Part shown: positions 35,223-42,995 of the stretch, piece after piece
Numbering within the stretch: the stretch's first letter is position 1
Layout: each line of letters opens with the position of its first letter
From: an uncultured Anaerolineales bacterium
Lineage (GTDB): Bacteria; Chloroflexota; Anaerolineae; Aggregatilineales; Aggregatilineaceae
NCBI GenBank assembly: GCA_937135955.1
Contig: CAKZOB010000016.1
Span: 1 to 59,919, forward strand
Length of the DNA: 59,919 bases
Direction: 5' to 3'
The notes under the pieces: generated by a model
The model's input: only the letters and a program-made list of their open reading frames with translations
Databases searched by the model: none
Told to the model about the DNA's origin: nothing
Translations under genes and position numbers: made by a program

Positions 35223-35658
35223 GTGGACGATCAAGAGCGCCTGGCCCGGCCAGTAGGGAAACCAGCATGGAAACAACGCTGAGCATCAACCTGATCGCCG
35301 TCAACCCGCAGGTGCGCAGCGGGCGACCTTACCTGATTGGCACGACGATTACGGTAGCAGATGTCGCCATTGCCAAGGTGTTCCACCGCCTTGAGCCCGA
35401 AGAGATTGCCGAAAACTACCGTCTGACGTTGCCTCAGGTCTATGCAGCCCTGGCCTACTATTACGAACACAAGGCAGAAATTGACGCCAGCATTCAGGAA
35501 CGCCGGAAACTTGCGGCTGAGATGAAGAAGAAACGGCTTGGCAGCCGCCATAAGCCTCTATTTGGATGAGAATCTGACGCCTAAGATCGCCTTCCAGTTG
35601 AGACAAAAAGGTATTGACATAGTGGCTGTGGTGGACGATCAACGGAGCGCCTGGCCGG
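35223..35658 (+). repeat. Direct repeat of a gene leader flanking a DUF433 cassette
   Basis: GTGGACGATCAAGAGCGCCT (35223-35242, continuing GGCCCGG) recurs at 35631-35658 as GTGGACGATCAACGGAGCGC continuing CTGGCCGG. The similarity goes on less exactly to an ATGG start in both cases (35267 and 35672). The span between holds the DUF433 gene and a broken partner. Confidence 0.72.
35267..35569 (+). CDS. DUF433 domain protein, antitoxin-like
   Basis: 100 aa. I-A-V-N-P-Q-V-R-S-G-R-P-Y-L-I-G-T-T-I-T-V and the later L-T-L-P-Q-V-Y-A-A-L-A-Y-Y-Y-E-H are the DUF433 HTH signature. DUF433 proteins usually pair with a downstream DUF5615 (PIN-like) protein in toxin-antitoxin-like units. Here only a fragment of such a partner follows, overlapping the end of this gene. 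An AGGGA is upstream of the ATG and the -10 is at 35210. The C-terminus is Lys/Arg-rich. Confidence 0.9.
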   Translation: METTLSINLIAVNPQVRSGRPYLIGTTITVADVAIAKVFHRLEPEEIAENYRLTLPQVYAALAYYYEHKAEIDASIQERRKLAAEMKKKRLGSRHKPLFG

Positions 35659-35714
35659 TGGAGAGAAAACCATGGAAGACCCCTACACCCCCCAGGAAAA
35701 ACATCTGTTGCTGA
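35538..35714 (+). pseudogene. Truncated DUF5615 (PIN-like) partner of the DUF433 gene
   Basis: From a TTG at 35538 this frame reads L-A-A-A-I-S-L-Y-L-D-E-N-L-T-P-K-I-A-F-Q then L-R-Q-K-G-I-D-I-V-A-V-V. S-x-Y-L-D-E-N-L and R-x-x-G-x-D are the N-terminal signature of DUF5615. After about 33 codons the homology stops at the duplicated leader and the frame ends at TGA 35712-35714. The catalytic rest (about 80 aa) is absent, so it is most likely a non-functional remnant. Confidence 0.7.
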
Positions 35715-36253
35715 GCCTGGCCCGCGAAACGTTGCAGCGCGTCACCAACGGACAGCAACCGCCCACAGTAGACCTGGCAGCGCTGCCGCCCGCCCTGGCC
35801 AACGAACGCGCTTGCTTCGTCACCCTGCGGCGGCGGGGCAACGGCATGTTGCGCGGTTGCACGGGCACCCTGGTCGCCCGCCATCCTCTGGTCGAAGAAG
35901 TGGTGAACATGACCATTCAGACCGCCTTTTACGATCCCCGCTTCCCGCCGGTGCAGCCGTATGAGGTGCCAGAGCTGCAGATCGAGATCAGCGTGCTGAC
36001 GCCGCCACAGTTGCTTGCCTTCCGCAACCCGGACGAGCTGCTACGCAAGCTACGCCCCGGCGTAGACGGCGTGACGTTGCGGCTCGGCCATCGTCGCGCC
36101 ACCTTTCTGCCCCAGGTATGGGAGAACTACCCTGATCCGCAGGTCTTCCTGAGCCTGCTTTCGCAGAAGATGGGCGCTGCGCCCGATGCCTGGCGCGACC
36201 CACGCATTCAGGTAGAGACCTACCAGGCCATCGTCTTCGAAGAGGAGGACTGA
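35672..36253 (+). CDS. AMMECR1 domain protein
   Basis: 193 aa. The motif LRGCTGTL (about 60-67) matches the conserved LRGC(I/T)G of AMMECR1, and E-I-S-V-L-T-P-P and Y-P-D-P-Q-V-F-L follow at the expected places. Length is normal. AMMECR1 proteins are often near MEMO and radical-SAM genes but their biochemical role is unsettled. Its leader repeats that of the DUF433 gene, as if a cassette had come between the original promoter and this gene. Confidence 0.93.
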   Translation: MEDPYTPQEKHLLLSLARETLQRVTNGQQPPTVDLAALPPALANERACFVTLRRRGNGMLRGCTGTLVARHPLVEEVVNMTIQTAFYDPRFPPVQPYEVPELQIEISVLTPPQLLAFRNPDELLRKLRPGVDGVTLRLGHRRATFLPQVWENYPDPQVFLSLLSQKMGAAPDAWRDPRIQVETYQAIVFEEED

Positions 36254-36299
36254 TCCCCACCTGTTCCCCCACGACTGACCCATGTTCCGCGGATGACCC

Positions 36300-36327
36300 T
36301 TGCCCCTGCTCCGCGGTCTGTTACAAT
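36300..36327 (+). promoter_or_regulatory. Promoter of the lipoprotein gene
   Basis: TTGCCC (36300-36305), a 16-nt spacer and TACAAT (36322-36327), 52 nt before ATG 36379. TCCGCGG occurs twice nearby (36286-36292, 36310-36316), which could bind a regulator. Confidence 0.55.
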
Positions 36328-36378
36328 CGCGCCACTGTCCCACGCTGGACACATTCGCTGTACCATTTGGAGATTCTC

Positions 36379-37098
36379 ATGCACAAAGGTTTGCTTCTGC
36401 TGGCCCTGCTTGTTGCCGGGTTGGTTCTGGTCGCGTGTGGCGACGAACCGCCGCCCACGCAAATCTACATCGTCGTTTCCCCGACGCCGCAAGCGTCGGA
36501 GACAGCGCCGGCGACCCCTGCGTCGCCTACCCCGGCCACGCCGTCACCGGTGCCCAGCGCCACGGCTGGGCCATCGGTCACGCCCGCCCCGGCCCAACCT
36601 ACCCCGACGCCGCAACCGGCGGGTTTCCCCACCAATACGGTGTCCGAAGTGCAGCTTGCCGAGCAGGTCTTCGAGCATGGGCGCATGTTCTGGATTCGCC
36701 ACACGCGGCAAATCTGGGTGATGGTCAACGTGCCGCCTGACAACGAATACGGCGGCGACTGGTTCTGCTATAACGACACTTTCCAGGAAGGCGAGCCGGA
36801 GATTGACCAGAAGCTTGTCCCGCCAGAGGGAATGTATCAACCCCGGCGCGGTTTCGGCAAGCTGTGGCGCAACCGCACCGAACTAAAAGAGGCGCTCGGC
36901 TGGGCCATCACACCAGAATTCGAGCTGACCAGCGCCTACGTCTACATCGCGGGCGGCTATATGCAGGGCGGGCAATACGTCCCCGCCCCCGGCGAACACC
37001 GCCTGACCACGCTCTACAACGAGAATATCTCGTTCTTCGAGCAGGACATACGCGGCGACTGTCTGGGCGGCACCTGGCGCAAGGCTCCCGCGCAGTAG
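36379..37098 (+). CDS. Lipoprotein with a Thr/Pro linker, unknown function
   Basis: 239 aa from ATG 36379 (GGAG 6 nt upstream). Lipobox LVAC with Cys about residue 20. A long Pro/Thr/Ala-rich linker (about 30-85) leads to a compact C-terminal domain of about 150 residues (W-I-R-H-T-R-Q-I-W-V-M ... D-W-F-C-Y-N-D-T-F). Two Cys (F-C-Y, D-C-L) may pair. The Chloroflexota-style linker places the domain outside the membrane. I do not recognise the domain. Confidence 0.8.
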   Translation: MHKGLLLLALLVAGLVLVACGDEPPPTQIYIVVSPTPQASETAPATPASPTPATPSPVPSATAGPSVTPAPAQPTPTPQPAGFPTNTVSEVQLAEQVFEHGRMFWIRHTRQIWVMVNVPPDNEYGGDWFCYNDTFQEGEPEIDQKLVPPEGMYQPRRGFGKLWRNRTELKEALGWAITPEFELTSAYVYIAGGYMQGGQYVPAPGEHRLTTLYNENISFFEQDIRGDCLGGTWRKAPAQ

Positions 37099-37119
37099 TC
37101 ACCCTGCAGGGCATCATCA

Positions 37120-37143
37120 GGGCGGGTCGTTCCCGGCCCGCCC
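37120..37143 (+). terminator. Intrinsic terminator after the lipoprotein gene
   Basis: Stem GGGCGGG / CCCGCCC with a 10-nt loop, extended by one A-T pair, followed by TTTCGCTTCT; 20 nt after the stop. Confidence 0.7.
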
Positions 37144-37303
37144 TTTCGCTTCTCTGACAATCCCCCGACAGTTTGCCACGCCCCCTTTCGCGTTGCGCCA
37201 GTCTGTACTATGGTATGGGCAGACGACAGGCCGATCGGCTCACCTGCCTGGGCTGATTCGCCCTGATCGCCAGCGACCGCTACCCATCTCCGCGAGGTAT
37301 CCC

Positions 37304-39760
37304 ATGCGCGAATGGCATCTCACGCCCGGCGATCCTATGGCTCCGCGCATTGCGGCGGATGCGCGCGCCGGACGTACCAACTATCACGACGACCAGGTCT
37401 GGCAGTTGCAGTTGGGCGGCCCGCAGGAACCAGCGCTCAGCCTGGAGACGCGCTATGGAGGACGGGTAGGGCTGGCGCGGCTGGTGCCCGTGTGGCGCGT
37501 GGAAGGGCGACAGTTCTATGAAACGCAGGCCTATCATGCGCCACCCGCCCTGACCGCCTTCGCGCCGGACTACCTGCGGGTGCGCGCTGGCCTGACACCC
37601 ACCCTGGCCCTGACCGCCGAATTCTGGGTGATGGAATCGCGGGCGGTCGGCGGGCGCTTTGCCGTGCACAATACAGGCCCACAACCGCTCACAGTGCGCC
37701 TCGACCTGACGGCGCAGGTCGCGCGCGAAGAGAAATCGCTGCCCATGCTGTACCTGACGCTGGAGACCGGCGTCGTAGCGCTGCAACTGGGTCGCCTGCC
37801 ACACCTGCAACCAATCCTCCTGCTGGAGGAAGCCCGCGAGACCGGTGCGAGCGCTCAGCTCAGCCGGATGCAAACGGTCGCGCCGGGCGAGAGCGTCGCC
37901 TTTCGCTGGGTGCTGGCGTCGCTACCCGATCGCAACGATAGTCTGGCGCTGGCCCATCGCTGGCTGCACGTCGAGCCATGGGACGGGCACCTGGCCGCCA
38001 TCGCCGCGCGCGCGCAGGCTGCCCCGCAGGTTGAGACCGGACACGCCGACTGGGACCTGGCCCTGGCCTGGAGCCAACAACTGGTGCTGCGCAGTTTCTT
38101 CGCCGCGACCGGTCACCTGCCGCACCCCTCCTTCGTGCTCACGCGCAAGCCCGGCCAGGGCTACGCAGCGACTGGTGTGCATAGCGGCGGCTTCGGCTAC
38201 ACCTGGGGCGGACAAACTATCCCCGACGCGCTGGCGATTGTCGGGACGGTGGCGTTGGCCGCGCCGGAACTAGCTAAGGGCCTGGTGTACAACTTCCTGG
38301 CCGTGCAGCGCGACGACGGCTGGATAGACGCCCGCCCCGGCCTGGACGGACAACGTGCCCAGGTGATCGCCCCGCCGCTGCTGGCGACGCTGGCCTACGC
38401 CGTCTATCACTTCACCCAGGACAAAGCCTTTCTGGCCGGGTGCCTGGACGGGCTGACGCGCTTCTTCGAACGTTGGTTCGCGCCCGACCTGGACGCCGAC
38501 GGCGACGGCGTGCCCGAATGGCAACATCCGGATCAGGGCGCGTTTGCAGCAGGGCCAGCGCTGGCGCGAGGCGCGCGCTGGGCACAGGGTGTGGATATTC
38601 AAACGCTGGAAGCGCCCGACCTGCTGACCTATTTGATTCGCGAAGCGCGCGCGCTGCTGGGCATCTGCAAGCTGCTGGAGCGCGAAGACGTGGCGCGGGC
38701 GATCAAGTCCCGCTACGAGGCACTGGTCGCCACGCTGGAGACGTTTTGGGACGAGGCACGCGGCTGCTACACCTACCGCGACCGCGACGCGCACACCTGC
38801 CCAACGGGTGAAGCCGTGTTCACTGGCCATGGCGAAGCGGCTCTGAGCGAGCGGGTGACGCTGGCGCAGCCCAGCCGCCTGATCGTGCGGGCCAGCGGCG
38901 GGCTGAGCCGCAAACCGGCGCTCTCGTGCACGATCGAGGGCGAAGACCTGGCCGGTCAGCCAGCCCGCGAGGAGCTACCCGCCGCTGCGTTCGACTGGTA
39001 CCGCGGCGCGGGCATGGCCACCACGCGCACCGTCTGGCGGGCGGTGACGGCGCTGCGCTTCAACGGGCTGAGCCGCGTCTTCAAGGTCGAGGCGCGGGCC
39101 GTTGACCTGACTCCGCACGATGTGGCGCTCTTCATGCCGCTGTGGAGCGGCGCTCTGGACGAGGCGCGCGTCGCCCGGCTGATCGCACACCTGACCGAGC
39201 CGGACGCCTACTGGCGACCCTACGGCGTGCCCGGCTGCCCGGCGAATGGCCCACACTACGCCACCGACCTGCTGCAGGGATGCGGCGGAGTCTGGCCCGC
39301 GTGGAACGCGCGCATCGGCTGGGCGCTGATCGAGCGCGGCTACCGCCAGGAATCGGCGGAACTGTTCCGGCGCGTGCTCACCGCACAGAGTCGCAGCCTG
39401 GCAGGCGAGCAGACTTTCCGCGCGCTCTACAACGCCGAGACAGGCGAGGGCCTGGGCGACAGCGACATCGTCACCGGCGCGGTTTCGTGGGGCTGGTTCG
39501 CGCGGCTGTTCGGCGCATTTGCGCTCGACGCGCAGCGGGTGGCCATCACCGAACCGTTCGCCTTCGACGGCGAGACGATGACCTGGACCCAACACGGCGT
39601 GCGCATCACGCGGAGCGCGGCACGCACCGAGATCGCCTTCCCCAGCGGAGAGACGGTGACGCTGCCGCCGGACGCCGGGGCACAGATCGTGCGCGATCCG
39701 GCGTTCGGCAGGCCAGGTAATCGCATCAAAACCAGCCCGCAGAACCAGGGGCAGAAGTAA
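37304..39760 (+). CDS. (alpha/alpha)6-barrel glycoside hydrolase-like protein
   Basis: 818 aa from ATG 37304 (GAGG 6 nt upstream). The N-terminal ~250 residues are beta-rich. A helical part from about 250 resembles GH63/GH37/GH15-type (alpha/alpha)6 barrels: G-G-F-G-Y-T-W-G-G-Q-T, D-L-D-A-D-G-D-G-V-P-E-W and W-P-A-W-N-A-R-I-G-W-A-L. Acidic residues in GVPEWQHPD are candidate catalytic residues. No signal peptide, so it is cytoplasmic. The last 15 codons (from 39715) lie in a dispersed repeat also present at 53164, so the native C-terminus was probably replaced by the repeat. Confidence 0.8.
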   Translation: MREWHLTPGDPMAPRIAADARAGRTNYHDDQVWQLQLGGPQEPALSLETRYGGRVGLARLVPVWRVEGRQFYETQAYHAPPALTAFAPDYLRVRAGLTPTLALTAEFWVMESRAVGGRFAVHNTGPQPLTVRLDLTAQVAREEKSLPMLYLTLETGVVALQLGRLPHLQPILLLEEARETGASAQLSRMQTVAPGESVAFRWVLASLPDRNDSLALAHRWLHVEPWDGHLAAIAARAQAAPQVETGHADWDLALAWSQQLVLRSFFAATGHLPHPSFVLTRKPGQGYAATGVHSGGFGYTWGGQTIPDALAIVGTVALAAPELAKGLVYNFLAVQRDDGWIDARPGLDGQRAQVIAPPLLATLAYAVYHFTQDKAFLAGCLDGLTRFFERWFAPDLDADGDGVPEWQHPDQGAFAAGPALARGARWAQGVDIQTLEAPDLLTYLIREARALLGICKLLEREDVARAIKSRYEALVATLETFWDEARGCYTYRDRDAHTCPTGEAVFTGHGEAALSERVTLAQPSRLIVRASGGLSRKPALSCTIEGEDLAGQPAREELPAAAFDWYRGAGMATTRTVWRAVTALRFNGLSRVFKVEARAVDLTPHDVALFMPLWSGALDEARVARLIAHLTEPDAYWRPYGVPGCPANGPHYATDLLQGCGGVWPAWNARIGWALIERGYRQESAELFRRVLTAQSRSLAGEQTFRALYNAETGEGLGDSDIVTGAVSWGWFARLFGAFALDAQRVAITEPFAFDGETMTWTQHGVRITRSAARTEIAFPSGETVTLPPDAGAQIVRDPAFGRPGNRIKTSPQNQGQK

Positions 39761-39875
39761 GCTCAGGTGTGATCTGCAGGTTGACCTCACCCCCGCTCGG
39801 CGCTGGCGCGCCTCCAAGCCGAGCGAAGCGAGGCTGGGGGTGAGGTAAAGCGGCAGGCGGTTTGATGCAATCCCT
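39715..39875 (+). repeat. Mosaic palindromic repeat, copy 6 (C-type left end)
   Basis: Left part GGTAATCGCATCAAAACCAGC and GCTCAGGTGTGATCT matches copy 53164. Core arms TTGACCTCACCCCC and GGGGGTGAGGTAAA enclose a longer loop with a GAGCGAAGCGAGGC insert. Right end AAAGCGGCAGGCGGTTTGATGCAAT is shared with copies 3 and 9. It overlaps the last codons of the glycosidase-like gene. Confidence 0.85.
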
Positions 39876-39963
39876 CTGGGTCGGCAGGCCAGTTGGGCCA
39901 TTCGCCGCTCAAACTGAGGTACAATAGGGGGCAAGAGCCTGGAAAAGCGGAGGAACGCCGACA

Positions 39964-40515
39964 ATGGCCGTCACAACGCAGCCCATGACCGCCGAACAGT
40001 TCGAGCGCCTGGCCCTGCAGCCGGAGAATGCCGAGCGTCGCCTGGAATTCGTAGGGGGGGAAATCGTCGAGGTGGTGTCGAATAACTATTCGTCCATGGT
40101 GGCAGCGCGCATCTTGATCAAACTGGGCACCTTTCTGGAAAACGCACACCTGGAGGGTTATGTGACCGGCGCAGACGGCGGTTACTGCGTGGGCGACGAG
40201 CGCTACATCCCAGACGTGGCCTTCGTCAGCAAGAGCCGTCAGCCCGCCCCCTCCCGCGACGCCTATAACGCCATCGCCCCCGACCTGGCGGTCGAAGTCC
40301 TCTCCCCCTCCGATCAGCCGGACGTGCTGCGCCTCAAGCTCGCCAACTACCTGGCCGCTGGAACGGTCGTGTGGGTCGTCAACCCCGACAACAACACCGT
40401 CGAGGTCTATACCCCTGGTCAGCGCGCCTACCGCCTCGGCCCCGCCGACACCCTCACCGGCAGCGACCTCCTGCCCGGCTTCGCCCTGCCCGTCAAAGAC
40501 GTTTTCCCAGAGTAG
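39964..40515 (+). CDS. Uma2 family protein (PD-(D/E)XK fold)
   Basis: 183 aa. M-T-A-E-Q-F-E-R-L at the start, then Y-I-P-D-V-A-F-V (Asp) and D-L-A-V-E-V-L-S-P-S-D (Glu) and L-K-L-A-N-Y-L-A-A-G, the nuclease-fold core of Uma2. GGAGG lies 10 nt upstream, and TACAAT at 39920-39925 is a likely -10. Uma2 genes are abundant in Chloroflexota and Cyanobacteria; nuclease activity is inferred from fold and often lacks experimental proof. Confidence 0.92.
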   Translation: MAVTTQPMTAEQFERLALQPENAERRLEFVGGEIVEVVSNNYSSMVAARILIKLGTFLENAHLEGYVTGADGGYCVGDERYIPDVAFVSKSRQPAPSRDAYNAIAPDLAVEVLSPSDQPDVLRLKLANYLAAGTVVWVVNPDNNTVEVYTPGQRAYRLGPADTLTGSDLLPGFALPVKDVFPE

Positions 40516-40521
40516 ACAAAA

Positions 40522-40542
40522 CAGGGGGCTTGTGGCCCCCTG
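40522..40542. terminator. Bidirectional terminator
   Basis: Stem CAGGGGGC / GCCCCCTG with a 5-nt loop. On the minus strand it is followed by TTTTGTCT, which ends the GHMP-kinase fusion transcript; on the plus strand it follows the Uma2 stop closely. Confidence 0.75.
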
Positions 40543-40574
40543 ATACTGTCAGCGACTCCGGCGGGCGGCGCGCC

Positions 40575-42497
40575 TCAGTCCTCGCAGAAGGTGCGCAGCG
40601 TCTCCAGGTAGTATTCGGGGATGCCGATGTCGAAACGCCGCCCCTGCACGATCACGCCCAGAAAGCCATCTTCCCGGCGCAGACGATCCAGCGCAGACGT
40701 GAGTTGGAACTCGCCGCGCTCGCGTACATTGTGCTCGATGTGTTCCTCCAGATAATCGAAAATCTGCGGCTTGATCACATACTGACCGAAGACGGTCAGG
40801 TATTCCCCTTCTGGCAGACCGGGCGTGCGCAGACACTCGCGGGCATAGTCCACTGTGGGCTTTTCGGAGAATTCGGTGATGCTGAGCACCGTCCCTTCCT
40901 CGACCCAGATGCCAGTTGCCGTGCCGAAGTTGGCGATCTGATCCTCCGGCGTGCGGCGCAGGCCAAGCACGCTGATGCCGCGCTGATTGAATACGTCAAT
41001 CAGTTGCTGCGCACACGAACGATCGGTGTCCGAGCGGTAGAGATGATCGCCGAGCATCAGCAGAAATGGCTCGTCGCCGATGGCTTCGCGGGCCGTGTAG
41101 ACAGCGTGACCAAACCCCTGTTGCGTATGCTGCACGACGAACCGGACCCGCTGCCCGATCTCTAGCAGGCGGCGTGAATAGTCCTGGAAGTGCCGGGGCA
41201 GTTTGTTGTAGTTCTCGATGGAGACCTGTTCCTTGAAGAAGAACTCGAATTCGCGCAGGTCGCCCGGCTGCACGATGATGATGACTTCTTCGATGCCAGC
41301 GTTGAGCGCTTCCTCGACGATCAGCAGGATGGCGGGCTTGGCGATGCCATCGCGATCCACAATGGGGAACAGTTCCTTCTTGGCCGCCTTGGATGCCGGA
41401 AACAGGCGCGTGCCGAAGCCCGCTGCCGGAATCACCGCCTTGCGCACCTGCGGGCCGGGGGTAAGGGTCAGCTTCAGACAGGGCATCCCCAGGTCGCGCT
41501 CGATGATCTCGATGATCGCCTGCTGATCGGCCTCGCTGCGAGCGATGAACTGCGCCGTGCCGTCTCCTTGCGACCCGACGCCCTTACCGCCCCAGATGTG
41601 CGGCTTGAGCGGTTCGTAGGTCAGCACGCGGTGCAGCACCGGCGCGGTCAGCTCCTCCGGGCAGGCGGGGGTAGCATAGCGGTCGAAAAATTGCTGTGCC
41701 TCCACCATCAACGCGCCCAACTTTTCACCATCGCCAGCTTTCAGCGCTTCGACCGCCTGATGCACGATGCGCTTGTTGATGGGGCCGAGCAGCTTTTGCA
41801 CACCCTGTTCGATCGCGTTGTCAGCGAAGGGATAGGCGCGGTTGAGGCGGGCCAGAATCTCCATAGTGTCTTTCTGGGCCTGCAGATCAACCAGGACAAA
41901 ATACAGTTCGCGCCCGGCCCGCAATTCCTCGGTATCCAGGCGCTCCCCGTCGAAAGCCATCAGCACAGGGCGGTTGCCGAACGCGCAGCCCTGATCCATG
42001 CGTCCACAGCGCGACGGCGTGGTGATCTCGCCCTGATAGGCGATCTCCATCTCACCGCGCGTGGTCAGCTTGAGATCGTAGACACGGTTGAAGGCGCGCG
42101 CTGTCAGCACGCAGATGGCCGCGCTGGACGACAACCCCTTTTTGACCGGCAGATCGGTCTTGTAGTTGTCAATGATCAGGCCGCGCACGTGATAGTTGGT
42201 GAGCATCTGATAGGCCACGCCCGCGATGTAGCTCCAGAAGCCGCCGCGCTGCGCTTCTTCCAACAGCGCTTTGGGTTCCATGGCAATCTCATACGGGCCA
42301 TGACGCACTCCGTCGGGGGTGGTACTGCTGAGGATCAGCGCCGTCGGGTGCGGCTCCACATTGGCGTAGATGCCCTGGTTGGTGCCCGCGATGAGCGCAT
42401 AGCCCTTCTCGATCTCGGCGTTGATGCGCCGGTAACCGCCCGCCCAATCCGAATGCTCTCCAAACAAACATACGCGACCAGGGACAAAGATTTTCAC
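40575..42497 (-). CDS. Bifunctional GHMP sugar kinase / sugar-1-phosphate nucleotidyltransferase
   Basis: 640 aa. The N-terminal half (1 to about 348) is a GHMP kinase: PGRVCLFGEHSDWAGGY at 6-22, P-loop-like LPVKKGLSSSAA (116-127), GRMDQG with Asp168 as likely base, and GGKGVGSQGDGTAQF (303-317). The C-terminal half (350-640) is GalU/RmlA-like: IPAAGFGTRLFPASKAAKKE (356-375), LGDHLY and EFSEKP. One chain could phosphorylate a sugar at C1 and then join it to a nucleotide, a salvage route to NDP-sugar. The order is the reverse of Bacteroides FKP (nucleotidyltransferase first). TACAAT at 42545-42550 is a possible -10. Which sugar is open; glucuronate, fucose, galactose and arabinose are candidates. 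Confidence 0.9.
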   Translation of the reverse strand: MKIFVPGRVCLFGEHSDWAGGYRRINAEIEKGYALIAGTNQGIYANVEPHPTALILSSTTPDGVRHGPYEIAMEPKALLEEAQRGGFWSYIAGVAYQMLTNYHVRGLIIDNYKTDLPVKKGLSSSAAICVLTARAFNRVYDLKLTTRGEMEIAYQGEITTPSRCGRMDQGCAFGNRPVLMAFDGERLDTEELRAGRELYFVLVDLQAQKDTMEILARLNRAYPFADNAIEQGVQKLLGPINKRIVHQAVEALKAGDGEKLGALMVEAQQFFDRYATPACPEELTAPVLHRVLTYEPLKPHIWGGKGVGSQGDGTAQFIARSEADQQAIIEIIERDLGMPCLKLTLTPGPQVRKAVIPAAGFGTRLFPASKAAKKELFPIVDRDGIAKPAILLIVEEALNAGIEEVIIIVQPGDLREFEFFFKEQVSIENYNKLPRHFQDYSRRLLEIGQRVRFVVQHTQQGFGHAVYTAREAIGDEPFLLMLGDHLYRSDTDRSCAQQLIDVFNQRGISVLGLRRTPEDQIANFGTATGIWVEEGTVLSITEFSEKPTVDYARECLRTPGLPEGEYLTVFGQYVIKPQIFDYLEEHIEHNVRERGEFQLTSALDRLRREDGFLGVIVQGRRFDIGIPEYYLETLRTFCED

Positions 42498-42591
42498 TGC
42501 TCAGGCTCCCTACTTCGGCCAGACCATGTCCAGAATGCGCCGCGATTGTACTCAATTGGGCGGGGAACTTCCAGAACGTCGCGGCGGGGTT

Positions 42592-42734
42592 GCGCCAAGG
42601 TTGTCAGCGATTTGCTCGGCGCGGAGATGTTGACCTCACCCCCGCTCGGCGCTCGCGCGCCTCGCCGAACGAAGCGAGGCTGGGGGTGAGGTAAACCTCA
42701 GCCCAGCAAACGGCCTGTCACACGTTATACGCGC
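42592..42734 (+). repeat. Mosaic palindromic repeat, copy 7
   Basis: Left AAGGTTGTCAGCGATTTGC, core arms TTGACCTCACCCCC / GGGGGTGAGGTAAA with a longer loop including GAACGAAGCGAGGC, right CAGCAAACGGCCTGTCAC ending near TATACGCGC. Same B-type ends as copies 4 and 5. Confidence 0.83.
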
Positions 42735-42995
42735 CCGCGGCAGGAAGCCCCACTGGTGTCAGTCATCACCATCTGTTTATGGGCTGCCATGGCATAAAGA
42801 TTGCCCCAGGTCCTGTTGACAGTTGTCCCTGGCAAACGGGTAACCCGAACACCAGCAACGCGCGCCCGGCCAATAGATCGATTCTTGACAAAACGCTAAC
42901 AATTCATCAAGTCTATCTTAATCCACCGGCAGTTGAATAAGGGTAGAGGTTTCATAAGTTCATCCGGCATCATCTCTTCAGTGGAGGGGGTAGCC
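42735..42995. other. Intergenic, relatively AT-rich, with TTGACA boxes
   Basis: No gene. TTGACA occurs at 42816-42821 and 42885-42890, and TATCTT at 42914-42919 is 23 nt from the second, too far for a standard promoter. It carries the start of the pseudopilin transcript most likely. Confidence 0.35.

Noticed and set aside
35538-35714. Working short toxin gene
   Set aside because: Only the first about 33 residues match DUF5615; the rest reads through the leader and the AMMECR1 gene in another frame.
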